The position numbers and the translations under genes were made by a program. This document shows positions 46,549 through 55,617 of a stretch of 64,000 nt of DNA, piece after piece; position 1 is the stretch's first letter; every line of letters starts with the position of its first letter. Under the pieces are notes generated by a model, which had not been told where the DNA came from, did not search any database, and was given only the letters and a program-made list of their open reading frames with translations. Source of the DNA: CAVPEW01 sp963703565. Lineage in GTDB: Bacteria > Actinomycetota > Acidimicrobiia > Acidimicrobiales > VFJN01. The DNA lies in the NCBI GenBank assembly GCA_963703565.1, contig CAVPEW010000030.1, positions 92,805-156,804 on the forward strand. Reading direction: 5' to 3'.

Positions 46549-47070
46549 ACGGCGTACGCGATGGCCTGAGCACCGCGGAGCAGTCCGAGTTGGTGCAGCT
46601 GCGGCGCGAGAAGCGCCGGTTGGAGATGGAGAACGAGATCCTCCGCCGTGCCGCGGCGTACTGCGCCAAGGACCAGCTCCCAAAATGACCTACCCGCTGG
46701 TCCAGGAGCTGGCCGCCGAGGGCATCCCGGTGCGGTTGACCTGCGGGGTGCTCGGCTTCTCGACCCAGGCGTTCTACAAGTGGGATATCGGTTCCTGGCT
46801 GATGAGCTCGAGCAGGCCGGCCATCGGGCTGGTGAGCGGCGGGTGTGGCGGCTGTGCCAGCAGCAGCGGCTGTGGTCGACCACGGTGAAGAAGGGTCGGT
46901 CCGGGAAGCGTCGCGGCCCCGCGGTCCACGATGATCTCGTGCAGCGGAACTTCACCGCGGCGAGGCCCGATGCGATCTCGCTGACCGACATCACCGAGCA
47001 CCCCACCGCGGAGGGGAAGCTCTACTGCTGCGCGATCAAGGACGTGTTCTCCAACCGGATCGTCGGCTCG
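46549..47070 (+). mobile_element. internally deleted IS3-family fragment
   Basis: This fragment holds an orfA 3' end (LSTAEQSELVQLRREKRRLE, stop 46688) overlapping an orfB start at ATG 46685 (TYPLVQELAAEGIPVRLTCG). After AFYKW a deletion and frame change lead to GYRFLADELEQAGHRAGERR and LTDITEHPTAEGKLYCCAIK. The DDE core after DVFSNRIVG is lost at the junction with the IS30 fragment. No terminal repeats are recognisable. It is a different IS3 lineage from the element at 39664. Confidence 0.8.
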
Positions 47071-48110
47071 GCCGATCGCCCTCGACGGTCTCGCGCGAGC
47101 TGCGGCGCAACGCGTCGACACGGACGTTCCGGCTCGAGTATCGGGCGTCGCTCGCGCAGTGGCATGCCGAGCGCCGGGCTCGGCGCCCGAAGCCAGCGAA
47201 GCTGACCACGAACGAGACGCTTCGTGCTTACGTGCAGGACCGGCTCGTCGGTGACGTCCGAGACAGCGCTGGTCGGCCCGTCAGTCCGGCCGGCCCGGCG
47301 TGGTCCGGGCGCAACAAGCCGCATCGAGGAGATCGTCGGTGGGTGCAGGGCTGGAGCCCCGAACAGATCTCTCGGCGGCTCCAGGTCGACTTCCCCGATG
47401 ATGAGTCCATGCGGATCAGCCACGAGGCGATCTACCAGGCCCTCTACGTCCAAGGGCGCGGCGCCCTGAAGCGCGAACTGGTCGCGTGCCTCCGGACGGG
47501 ACGGGCGCTGCGCGTGCCTCGGTCCAGGGCCCGGCAACGGGCCTGGGGACATGTCACGAACGACGTGCTCATCAGCGAACGTCCCGCCGAGGCCGAGGAC
47601 CGGGCCGTTCCCGGACATTGGGAGGGTGACCTGCTCATCGGCCTCGAGCGCTCCGCGATCGGGACGCTCGTCGAACGCACGACCCGCTTCACGATGCTGG
47701 TCCATCTGCCACCAGAGGAGGGCTACCGCATCGGCGCTCGAACGAAGAATGGGCCCGCGTTGGCGGGCTACGGCGCGGTCACCATGAAGAACGCTCTCGC
47801 AGCGACGATGACGACACTGCCCGAGCATCTGCGCCGCTCCCTGACCTGGGACCGCGGCAAGGAGCTCTCCACTCACGTCGCGTTCAAGGTCGAGACGGGG
47901 ATCCCCGTCTACTTCGCCGACCCACAGAGCCCCTGGCAGCGCGGCACGAACGAGAACACCAACGGCCTGCTGCGCCAGTACTTCCCCAAGGGCACCGACC
48001 TGGCGCGGTGGTCCGCCGAAGAGATCGACGCAGTCGCCAACACGCTCAACAGCCGGCCCCGCAAGACCCTCGGCTGGAAGACCCCGGCCGAGGCCCTCGA
48101 CGAACACCGG
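47068..48110 (+). mobile_element. IS30-family transposase, 5'-truncated
   Basis: The frame enters at LGRSPSTVSRELRRN, the helix-turn-helix of IS30 transposases, without the preceding residues or a start codon (first possible GTG 47232). It then continues intact: WVQGWSPEQISRRLQVDFPD, GHWEGDLLIGLERSAIG, SLTWDRGKELSTH, and QRGTNENTNGLLRQYFPKG with the DDE residues. The end (KTLGWKTPAEALDEH) is fused to hsdR sequence at about 48110. Both ends are junctions with unrelated DNA and no terminal repeats are visible. Confidence 0.85.
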
Positions 48111-48112
48111 CC

Positions 48113-49147
48113 GAGTTCCAGGTGATGATCGTCGCCGAGAAGTTCCAGACCGGCTTCGACGCGCCCCTGCTGCACACCATGTACGTCGACAAGAAGCTCG
48201 AGGGCGTCAACGACGTGCAGACCCTCGCCCGACTCAAACGGACGCATCCCGGCAAGACCGACACCTTCGTCCTCGACTTCCGCAACGACCCGGAGGCCAT
48301 TGCCGACGGGTTCAAGCCGTTCTACGACACCACCATCGTCGAGCCCGTCGATGGGAACGTGCTCTACGGCTTCGCTGGCGCGATCGAGTCGGCCGGCGTG
48401 TTCACCGTCGCCGACGTCGACCACTACTGGTCGGCGTTCTCGCTCGTCGCACCCGACCAGCGCAAGGGCAACGGCGCGCTCTACTCGGCGCTCGCCGGCG
48501 CGGTCGAGCGGTTCAAGACCGAGCTCGATGACGACGACCAAGAGCGCTTCCGCTCGGATCTCGATGCCTACGTGCGTGCGTACTCGTTCCTGTCGCAGAT
48601 CGTGACCTGGATCGACAACGACCTGGAGAGGCTCTACGTCTGGGCCAAGTCGCTCCAGTCGAACCTGCCCAAGCGCCCGAACGACGGCAGCCTCGACCTG
48701 GGCGCCGAGGTCGCGCTGACCCATCTCCGCATCGAGAAGTCGGCCGAGGTCGACGCAAGCCTCGCCGGCACATCGCCCGACGATGACCCGCTCAGCGCGC
48801 TGCCGGGCCCCGGCGGCGCATCACCAGACCCGCAGACCGAGCGGCTGTCGGCGATCATCGATCGGCTCAACGAGCGGCACGCGCTCAACCTCACCATCAC
48901 CGACGCCCTGCTCTTCGAGCAGTTCAAGGGCGACTGGGTCGCCGACCCCGAGCTTGCGGCACAGGCGAAGGCCAACACGCTCGACAACTTCCTGATCGTC
49001 TCCGCCAAGAAGTTCCTCAGCACCGTCCTGTCGCGCGTGGACGCCAACGCCGACATCTTCAAGGCGATCAACGACGACAAGGGCTTCGCCGACGACCTCA
49101 AGGCGAGCTACGGCCGGGACGCCTATCTGGCGCTGCGGGACCAGTGA
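48113..49147 (+). pseudogene. hsdR: type I restriction enzyme R subunit, C-terminal fragment
   Basis: The frame resumes as EFQVMIVAEKFQTGFDAPLL and HTMYVDKKLEGVNDVQTLAR, the helicase motif VI region of HsdR, then the long C-terminal region to TGA 49145-49147. The endonuclease domain, Walker motifs and most of the helicase (about 600 residues) are missing. HsdR normally translocates DNA and cuts it with HsdM/HsdS; no hsdM or hsdS is in the window. The remaining 340 residues are free of stops, which suggests recent truncation. Confidence 0.85.
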
Positions 49148-49159
49148 CCTCGGAGCGCG

Positions 49160-49853
49160 CTATCCGAGCTGCAGACCGTGGAGAGCGAGCGCGGCGGCGA
49201 GGTCCGCGTCGTCGCGGTCGAACTCGGTGACATCGATGACTTCCGGGTCGGCTGGTTCGAAGATGGCCCAGTTCTGTAGGTCGTCCCCGTGCTTCGACAG
49301 GTAGGCAAGTCCGTTCCAACGGCGCTCGCCGTCGGCTGTCTGCCCGAACACATGGCGGGAGACGTCCTGCGTGAAGGCGCGCGGCGCGCTGAGTCGCAGC
49401 GTTGCCGCATCCAGATCGTGCAGGCCGTGATGGACAACGCGCGCGGCCAGGGCAGTCCGTAGCTCCGCCAGCGATTCACGATGACCAACGGCGGCGTAGT
49501 CGCCGACGAACGTGGCTCGGCCGACACAGCGCTGCTCGACCCAGTCGGCTGGGACGGTGCCGGGTGCCGGCGGCTCCTCGTCGCCTTCGTCGCCGACGAT
49601 GGCTTGCAGCTCGGAGACGAGCTCGATGTCGACGCGGTAGTAGGCGAGACACTCGACGAAGGTCGCGACACGCTGGGTCGATGCGTAGAGGACTCGGTAG
49701 ATGCCTTGCGGGTCGTCGTACCGGTTGCCGAACGTGCCGTCTGGTTCGGCGTAGGCCCAGTCCGGCCACGCCCAGGGGTCGGGGCGGCGCCCGAGTCGGT
49801 GGACCTCGGCCGGCGCTTCGGCTTGCCTCGGCCGGCGCTTCGGCTTGCCTCAC
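49160..49853 (-). CDS. RES-domain toxin, frameshifted by a 22-bp duplication
   Basis: This is a RES-family toxin; members degrade NAD+. GTG 49853 overlaps the antitoxin stop (GTGA) and begins MRQAEAPAE, then the frame fails. With one copy of the 22-bp repeat at 49804-49847 removed, it reads straight on as VHRLGRRPDPWAWPDWAYAE, FGNRYDDPQGIYRVLYAST, VATFVECLAYYRV, and near the end GLAYLSKHGDDLQNWAIFEP to TGA 49160 (223 aa). The conserved Arg (NRYD), Glu (TFVE) and Ser (YLSK) are present. As given, only a short C-terminal ORF from GTG 49351 could be translated, so the toxin is off. Confidence 0.82.
49804..49847. repeat. exact 22-bp tandem duplication inside the toxin start
   Basis: Two identical 22-bp units (49804-49825 and 49826-49847), followed by CCTCAC, lie 4 nt after the toxin start codon. 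Because 22 is not a multiple of three, the second unit shifts the toxin frame. Removal of one unit restores it. Confidence 0.92.
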
Positions 49854-50245
49854 CCGCCGACGAGGAAGGCGCGCGCTGCGGCGAGCACGAGCGGGCCGAC
49901 CTCGTTGAGATCGCCGTCGCGGAGGAGTCGAGCGGGTGAGCGGTCCTCGAGATGCGGGTTCAAGCCCTGGAACCATGCTTGGACGACGCTCGGCGCGTCG
50001 TGCTCGCTGAGGAGGAGCGCCACCTGCAACGCGAAGCGCAGTCGGTCCTCGACTTCGGCCGACTTGGCCTCGCGGGTCCCGTCGGCCCACTGGTGCACCG
50101 CTCGTGTCTCGCCAACGCCCCCGATGTAGGCCACAAGCCGCGGCGTCAGCAGATCACGGAGCTCCTTCGCTGCCGTCGCGAACGGGACGCGCATCGCGTG
50201 CTCGTGCGCCCTCAACTCCGGTCGGCTCATGGTGGCTCCAGCCAT
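49850..50245 (-). CDS. antitoxin with Xre/MbcA/ParS-type toxin-binding domain
   Basis: This protein of about 131 aa is the partner of the RES toxin. The C-terminal part SVVQAWFQGLNPHLEDRSPA and LLRDGDLNEVGPLVLAAARA matches the toxin-binding (DUF2384) domain of Xre/ParS-type antitoxins. The N-terminal half (ATAAKELRDLLTPRLVAYIG, LRFALQVALLL) is helical and DNA-binding-like. ATG 50245 is preferred: the frame could begin at GTG 50260, but that lies inside an inverted repeat likely to be the operator. The stop overlaps the toxin start by GTGA. It is intact, unlike the toxin. Confidence 0.82.
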   Translation of the reverse strand: MAGATMSRPELRAHEHAMRVPFATAAKELRDLLTPRLVAYIGGVGETRAVHQWADGTREAKSAEVEDRLRFALQVALLLSEHDAPSVVQAWFQGLNPHLEDRSPARLLRDGDLNEVGPLVLAAARAFLVGG

Positions 50246-50253
50246 GTCACGAC

Positions 50254-50267
50254 CATACACCAGTATG
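50254..50267. promoter_or_regulatory. inverted repeat CATAC-N4-GTATG, candidate autoregulatory operator
   Basis: A perfect 5-bp inverted repeat with a 4-bp spacer lies 9 bp upstream of the antitoxin ATG, in a locally AT-rich stretch. Type II antitoxins usually repress their own promoter at such sites. Confidence 0.45.
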
Positions 50268-50331
50268 AATCACATAGCAATCACAGGCCGACCCCTAGGA
50301 TGCGGCGCAGACCGCAGGCAGCCGGTGGGGG

Positions 50332-50775
50332 TCAGCGCCGAGGTCGGCTGTCTCGGTTCGCCCGGTAGGCAAGCACGTCAGCGAGGCGTACACGGCGGTG
50401 GGTGCTCCCAGGCAGCCGCTCCGACGGCATCGTCCCGTTGTCGAGGAGCCGCACGACGTACGGCCGGGAGACGCCGAGCAGCTCGGCTGCCTCGGCAGGA
50501 GTGAGCTCCGCGTCCGAGGGCAGGACGGTCACCGCCTGGCCCTGCGCCATGGCCTCGGCGGCGGCGCGGAGCACCTTCGTCAAGCCACGCGTGAGACGCA
50601 CAGACGTCCCGTCGTCGGACACGAGCGTCGGCAGGGTCCGCCACCCTTCGAGGGCACCGACGACGTCGCGGGCGGCGTCCCGATCAGCGGGCGAGACAGC
50701 GACGCGTGTCGCGTTGCGGAGCACCGACGGCCGCGCCATGCGCGACAGCGCATCTGCAAGATCTGAAACTGTCAC
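50332..50775 (-). CDS. excisionase-type helix-turn-helix protein
   Basis: This 147-aa protein has a C-terminal MerR/excisionase-like domain: LTPAEAAELLGVSRPYVVRL, GTMPSERLPGSTHRRVRLAD, VLAYRAN. The N-terminal 70 residues form a separate helical part. In actinobacteria such genes are usually followed by a PIN-domain toxin and act as antitoxin. Here the region downstream is the RES/Xre pair instead, so a PIN partner may have been lost. GTG 50775 is the start. A 12-bp tandem repeat (CTTCTACCGGAT, 50788-50811) lies in its promoter region. Confidence 0.75.
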   Translation of the reverse strand: MTVSDLADALSRMARPSVLRNATRVAVSPADRDAARDVVGALEGWRTLPTLVSDDGTSVRLTRGLTKVLRAAAEAMAQGQAVTVLPSDAELTPAEAAELLGVSRPYVVRLLDNGTMPSERLPGSTHRRVRLADVLAYRANRDSRPRR

Positions 50776-50815
50776 AGCTGTAACTGGCTTCTACCGGATC
50801 TTCTACCGGATGGTC

Positions 50816-52234
50816 GAGGTATGACCTGAACTTGTGGATCGGCCTCCCGTTCGAGGGCGCGACGTACCTTCCTCGTTGAACCGAAACGAGAGACGCCGGC
50901 GTTGGCGCGCCGGCGAGGAAGGAACGCCGATGTTGAGAGTAGTGACCGATGACGAGAGCCGCGCGGAGATGCGCTCGGCGATCGATGAGATCTGCGCCGA
51001 GGGCGCCCGGCGGATGCTGGCCGCGGCGTTGGAGGCCGAGGTCGACGCCTACGTGAGGGCGTTGGCTGACGAGCGTGATGAGCGGGGCCACCGGCTGGTG
51101 GTGCGCAACGGCCACGCCCAGCCCCGCCGGGTCACCACCGGCGCCGGAGCGATCGAGGTGGTGGCGCCGAGGGTGAACGACCGCCGGGTCGACACCGAGA
51201 CCGGTGAGCGTCGACGCTTCCGAAGCTCGATCCTGACGCCGTGGTGCCGCAAGAGCCCGAAGGTCACCGAGGTGCTGCCGCTCATGTACCTGCACGGCAT
51301 ATCGAGCGGGGACTTCGCGCCCGCCTTGAGCGAGTTCTTCGGCTCGGGCGCCGGGCTCTCGGCGTCGGTGATCACCCGGCTCACCACCCAGTGGCAGGCC
51401 GAGCAGCGGGCCTTCACCGAACGCAGCCTGGCGGACCGGGACTATGTCTACGTGTGGGTCGACGGCATCCACTCCAACGTGCGTCTCGAAGAGGAACGGC
51501 TCTGCACGCTGGTGGTCGTCGGTGTCCGAACCGATGGCACCAAGGAGCTGGTGGCCATCACCGACGGCTACCGGGAGTCGACCGAGTCGTGGGCGGATCT
51601 GCTGCGGGACTTGAAGCGGCGGGGCATGCGGGCGCCGGTGCTGGCCGTGGGTGATGGCGCCCTCGGCTTCTGGGCCGCCCTGCGTGAGGTGTTCCCCGAG
51701 ACCCGCCAGCAGCGGTGCTGGGTGCACAAGGTGGCCAACATCTTGTCCGCGTTGCCCAAGAGCGCCCAGGCCGGCGCCCGCCGGGCCCTGGCCGAGGTGC
51801 GAGACGCCGAGGACCGCGAGCATGCCGAGAAGGCGGCCAAGGCGTTCGCTGATGCCTACGGCGCCAAGTTCCCCAAGGCGGCGGCCAAGCTCACCGACGA
51901 CCTCGAGCCGCTGCTCGCCTTCTACGACTTCCCGGCCGAGCACTGGATCCACCTCAAGACCACCAACCCGATCGAGTCGACCTTCGCCACCGTCCGGCTG
52001 CGCACCAAGGTCACCAAGGGGCCCGGCTCCCGCGCCGCCGGCCTCGCCATGGCCTTCAAGCTCATCGAAGCCGCCGAACGCCGGTGGCGAGCGGTCAACG
52101 GGCCGCACCTCGTGGCCCTCGTCCGGGCCGGCGCCCGCTTCGAGAAGGGGGTGATCGTCGAGCGCGACCAGCAGGATCAGGAAGCCGCCGCGTGATCAGC
52201 GGGAGAAGCCGATCCACAGGTCTTGACTATTCTT
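50816..52234 (+). mobile_element. IS256-family insertion sequence, apparently complete
   Basis: This is about 1.4 kb. Ends share an inverted core TGTGGATCGGC (left near 50832, right near 52212), and the flanks carry CCGGATGGTC at 50806-50815 and 52235-52244, a plausible target duplication slightly longer than the usual 8-9 bp. It contains one intact transposase. The left end abuts the promoter of the helix-turn-helix gene. Confidence 0.75.
50930..52195 (+). CDS. IS256-family (mutator type) transposase
   Basis: This full-length 421-aa transposase has the DDE catalytic residues in VYVWVDGIHSNVRL, VLAVGDGALGFWAAL and KTTNPIESTFATVRLR, with the C/H-containing QRCWVHKVANIL and the N-terminal region LAAALEAEVDAYVRALADER. 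ATG 50930 follows a GAGGAAGGA Shine-Dalgarno site at 6-7 nt. The gene is intact, so the element may still be mobile. Confidence 0.95.
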   Translation: MLRVVTDDESRAEMRSAIDEICAEGARRMLAAALEAEVDAYVRALADERDERGHRLVVRNGHAQPRRVTTGAGAIEVVAPRVNDRRVDTETGERRRFRSSILTPWCRKSPKVTEVLPLMYLHGISSGDFAPALSEFFGSGAGLSASVITRLTTQWQAEQRAFTERSLADRDYVYVWVDGIHSNVRLEEERLCTLVVVGVRTDGTKELVAITDGYRESTESWADLLRDLKRRGMRAPVLAVGDGALGFWAALREVFPETRQQRCWVHKVANILSALPKSAQAGARRALAEVRDAEDREHAEKAAKAFADAYGAKFPKAAAKLTDDLEPLLAFYDFPAEHWIHLKTTNPIESTFATVRLRTKVTKGPGSRAAGLAMAFKLIEAAERRWRAVNGPHLVALVRAGARFEKGVIVERDQQDQEAAA

Positions 52235-52353
52235 CCGGATGGTCCGGCACGAGGCGTTGTCCACAGGACGAGGCGTCATCGCTGCGATCGCGAAAGCCCT
52301 GCTCAGCGCGCCTGCACGACACGCAGCAACACGAGCCGACACCCCTTGGAGCG

Positions 52354-52402
52354 GACTACGGATCAGAGAAGGTTGGGGGTTCAAGTCCCTCCGAGCGCGC
52401 TG
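52354..52402 (+). repeat. tRNA-Arg 3' fragment, right copy of the direct repeat
   Basis: This copy is identical to 37084-37130 except for GA inserted after GATCAGA and one G-to-A change in the T loop. It lacks the 5' half of the tRNA, so it is not a functional gene. It marks a possible right end of the 15-kb patchwork region. The stretch 52403-52628 holds nothing I can recognise. Confidence 0.7.
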
Positions 52403-52628
52403 ACGGCATGCCCCGGTAGGAGGCGGTTGCCGGATCCAGGGCAGTCTCTCCCGCGCCTGGGATCGAGCCATTTCTAACGGGTCGAGCGAGCCTGCGAGCG
52501 CTTCCTCGAAGTGCCGGAGGTGATGTTCCACGCAGCGCCGGCAACCCGCACGACGGATCCGCGGTCGGTCGGTCGACGCCGAGCGAGCCATGACGCCGGG
52601 CAGCGGTTGGGACAGCGGTCGCGGTTCT

Positions 52629-53045
52629 CATGTGACGATGGTGAGCGTGGCGGTCGTGGGTGGCGGGTGAACGTGGACGCCGGCCGTTTCGACGGCCCCG
52701 GTGGTGAGCGATGCGCGCGTGCCCTCGTCGAGGGTCGGGGCGCCGGCTGTCCCGAAGCGGGAGACGCTGGAGGGACGGGCGCGGTGGTCGTGGCGGAGCT
52801 GGTGGCGGCCTTGCGGGTCCATGGGCAGCGAGCCGGACGTGCCGGTCCGGCGCAGCGGTCTTGCGCAGCTCTCGTTGACTCACCCAGTCACTGGACACGG
52901 GGCCGAGCCGGGTTGCTTCGCGGATCGCTGCATAGGCGTGGGTCACCAGGTAGCAAGTGCCCTCCGGCGCAGCAGTGAGGTCGAACCGTCCGCTGCCGTC
53001 GGAGGAGGACCACCAGGTACCCGAGGTGGCTCGGCACACCCCCAC
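52629..53045 (-). pseudogene. second RES-domain protein, internally deleted
   Basis: One minus-strand frame begins near 53045 with GTWWSSSDGSGRFDLTAAPE and GTCYLVTHAYAAIREATRLG. This is the RES N-terminal pattern (a small protein that binds NAD-like substrates and retains the Arg/Glu positions). A second frame reads RHDHRARPSSVSRFGTAGAP and ends VHPPPTTATLTIVT near 52628, like a RES C-terminus. About 80-100 residues between them are missing. No antitoxin accompanies it. Confidence 0.5.
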
Positions 53046-53236
53046 GAGCTCGGACGGCGACGACGTGGAAGGGAAGCCGCGCAGGTCGCTCGGCTCGCCG
53101 AGCGTGACCGACGGAGCTCACGCCGCCAATGCACGGGCGCGCTGTTCGGCGCGATCGCCCAGCCGTCACGAAGATTTCTGCCGCCGCACACCACACGGCC
53201 ACGGGCCGGACGTCTGGCGCGACTTCGATCTCGGAT

Positions 53237-54202
53237 GTGCGAACCAAGAACCGGATCCTCGGCACATCCATATCGGCGCTGGTCGCCCTCGCCGCGTCGA
53301 CCGCGCCAGCAGGCGCCCGCAACACCGTTGAACAGTCGGCAAAGCCCATGTCCATCGCCGTCATCGGCGACGTCCCGTACGGGACGGCGCAGGAGGCATC
53401 CTTCGGTGGGTTGATCGAGGCGATCAACGCCGATCCGAAGGTGCGGGTCGCCCTGCACGTCGGTGACATCAAGAGCGGGAGCACGACGTGCACCGATGAG
53501 CGTTTCGCTGCGGTGGCCAACGCGTTCGAGAGGTTCTCGGATCCGCTTGTGTACACGCCGGGCGACAACGAGTGGACCGACTGCCACCGCGCCAACAACG
53601 GCAGCTACAACCCGCTCGAACGACTCGACGCGGTCCGGTCCCTCTTCTTCGGCGATCCCGGCCAAGCGCTCGGCGAGCGACCGATGGCTGTCAACCCCCA
53701 AGCGGCATTCCCGGAGAACGTGCGCTGGCAGGAGTCGCGAGTCGTGTTCGCGACACTCCACGTCGTCGGCAGCAACAACGGGCTCGCCTCGTGGAGTGGG
53801 CTCGGGCACACGGACCCCACACCCGAGCAGGTAGCGGAGGTCACTGGCCGTATCGACGCCGTGCTGGCGTGGGTCGACACCGCCTTCGACCAAGCCGAGG
53901 CCGCAGGCAGTCGCGGCGTGGTGCTCGCCATGCAGGCCGACACCTGGGATCCCGCTCCGACGTCGGACCAGCAGGCGATCGTCGATCGCATCGGCGCGCG
54001 AACTGCGGCGTTCGACGGCGAGGTCCTGCTGCTGCAGGGCGACTCTCACACCTTCGTCGCCGACAACCCGCTCGGGCTCGACAACTTCACCCGCATCGTC
54101 GTCCACGGCGAGACCCTCCCCTTCGAGTACCTGCGCCTGACCATCGACCCTCGCTCCGAGGCGCTCTTCTCCTGGGAGCGCGTACCGGTCGCGACGAGCT
54201 GA
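53237..54202 (+). CDS. secreted calcineurin-like metallophosphoesterase
   Basis: This 321-aa exported phosphoesterase has a signal peptide (TSISALVALAASTAPAGA) from GTG 53237. The metallophosphatase motifs follow: IAVIGDVPYG, ALHVGDIKSG, VYTPGDNEWTDC, VLAMQADTWD and LLLQGDSHTFVAD. The Asp/Asn/His ligands of the dinuclear site are present. It is the first of three neighbouring extracellular phosphoesterases on the same strand, fitting phosphate scavenging. The exact substrate (phosphomonoester, diester or nucleotide) is unknown. Confidence 0.85.
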   Translation: MRTKNRILGTSISALVALAASTAPAGARNTVEQSAKPMSIAVIGDVPYGTAQEASFGGLIEAINADPKVRVALHVGDIKSGSTTCTDERFAAVANAFERFSDPLVYTPGDNEWTDCHRANNGSYNPLERLDAVRSLFFGDPGQALGERPMAVNPQAAFPENVRWQESRVVFATLHVVGSNNGLASWSGLGHTDPTPEQVAEVTGRIDAVLAWVDTAFDQAEAAGSRGVVLAMQADTWDPAPTSDQQAIVDRIGARTAAFDGEVLLLQGDSHTFVADNPLGLDNFTRIVVHGETLPFEYLRLTIDPRSEALFSWERVPVATS

Positions 54203-54368
54203 GGGAGGACGGCGGTGCCCGACATCTGCAACGACGAGGACCAGACACCGGGACCGTCGATGAGCGTGACCTCGTGATCGACGACGAGCTGGAGCTGCCC
54301 GATGACGACGTCGTTCCTCGCCCCGCCCGACTGACCCCTTCGACACGACGAACAGGAGACCGATCCAC

Positions 54369-55487
54369 GTGCCTCCCCGACTCGGCGCAGTGCTGTGCGC
54401 CGCCACAATCAGCCTCACCGCCACGGTCAGTCTCAGCGCCGGTTCGGCTGCGGGCGACCGCGGTCGCGACGACGTCGGCGCACCCGGCCGGAACCACACC
54501 GACGCCATCGTGATCGGCCATCGCGGCGCCAGCGGCTACCGGCCCGAGCACACGCTGGCCGCCTACGAGCTGGCCATCGCCCAGTGTGCTGACTACATCG
54601 AACCGGACCTGGTCATGACCGCCGACGGGGTGCTGGTCGCCCGCCACGAGAACGAGATCAGCGGCACCACCGACGTCGAGGACCATCCCGAGTTGGCCGG
54701 GCGGTTCACCACCAAGATCGTGGACGGCCAGGCGGTCACCGGCTGGTTCACCGAAGACTTCACCCTCGCTGAGCTCAAGACGTTGCGCGCCGAGGAACGA
54801 ATCCCGTCGACCCGGCCGCACAACACCGCCTATGACGGGATGTTCGACGTACCGACCCTCGAGGAGGTCCTCACGTTGGCGCGGTCGTCACGGACCTGTG
54901 ACGGCAAGCCCGTCGGGATCTACCCGGAGACGAAGCACCCGAGCTACTTCGACACCCTCGGCCTGTCGATGGAGGAACCCCTCGTCGAGCTGCTCCACGA
55001 CCACGGCTACCGGGGCCGGGGCTCACCGGTGTTCATCCAGAGCTTCGAGGTTTCCAACCTCCAGGACCTCGACGCCATGACGAACCTGCGGCTCGCGCAG
55101 CTCATCGACTGCAGCGGCAAGCCATACGACTTCGTCGCAGCCGGCGATGACCGCACCTACGCCGACCTGGTGGCCCCGGCCGGGCTCGACTTCGTCGCCG
55201 GCTACGCCGACGGGGTCGGCGCCTGCAAGAACGTGCTCATTCCCCGCGACGGCGACGGCGCCCTCGCCGCCCCGACACCGGTGATCGACGACGCCCACGA
55301 ACGAGGCCTGGTCGTGCACGGCTGGACCTTCCGGGCCGAGAACCAGTTCCTGCCCGCCGAGTACCGCAGCGGTACGGACCCGAACGCCTTCGGCGACCTG
55401 GCCCGAGAGGTGCGGGCCTTCGTCTCCGCCGGGATGGACGGCTTCTTCACCGATCACCCCGACCTCGGCGCCGCCGCCGTGCGATGA
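54369..55487 (+). CDS. secreted glycerophosphodiester phosphodiesterase
   Basis: This GDPD-family enzyme (372 aa) hydrolyses glycerophosphodiesters to glycerol 3-phosphate. A signal peptide (LCAATISLTATVSLSAGSA) precedes the catalytic barrel with IVIGHRGASGYRPEHTLAAY, the metal-binding EPDLVMTADGVLVARHE and IYPETKHPSYF. It ends with GMDGFFTDHPDLG. GTG 54369 has AGGAGA about 10 nt upstream. The size and insertions match the extracellular GlpQ type rather than the cytosolic UgpQ type. Confidence 0.93.
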   Translation: MPPRLGAVLCAATISLTATVSLSAGSAAGDRGRDDVGAPGRNHTDAIVIGHRGASGYRPEHTLAAYELAIAQCADYIEPDLVMTADGVLVARHENEISGTTDVEDHPELAGRFTTKIVDGQAVTGWFTEDFTLAELKTLRAEERIPSTRPHNTAYDGMFDVPTLEEVLTLARSSRTCDGKPVGIYPETKHPSYFDTLGLSMEEPLVELLHDHGYRGRGSPVFIQSFEVSNLQDLDAMTNLRLAQLIDCSGKPYDFVAAGDDRTYADLVAPAGLDFVAGYADGVGACKNVLIPRDGDGALAAPTPVIDDAHERGLVVHGWTFRAENQFLPAEYRSGTDPNAFGDLAREVRAFVSAGMDGFFTDHPDLGAAAVR

Positions 55488-55617
55488 CGGCGCGAGTTCA
55501 TCCCCGCTTCAGCAACACGGCGCCCGCTCGACCGAGCGCCGTCAGATCGACCACTTGTGAAGGCCACGCCCGGGCGGCCGCCCGGGGTCGTGCTCATCGA
55601 AAGGGAACCGCATCCAA

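Noticed and set aside
52354..52402. Fourth tRNA gene
   Set aside because: The 5' half (acceptor and D arm) is absent and the anticodon stem carries a 2-bp insertion.
54229..54368. Short ORF between the two phosphoesterases
   Set aside because: No start with a plausible ribosome site and no recognisable protein pattern; treated as leader sequence of the GDPD gene.
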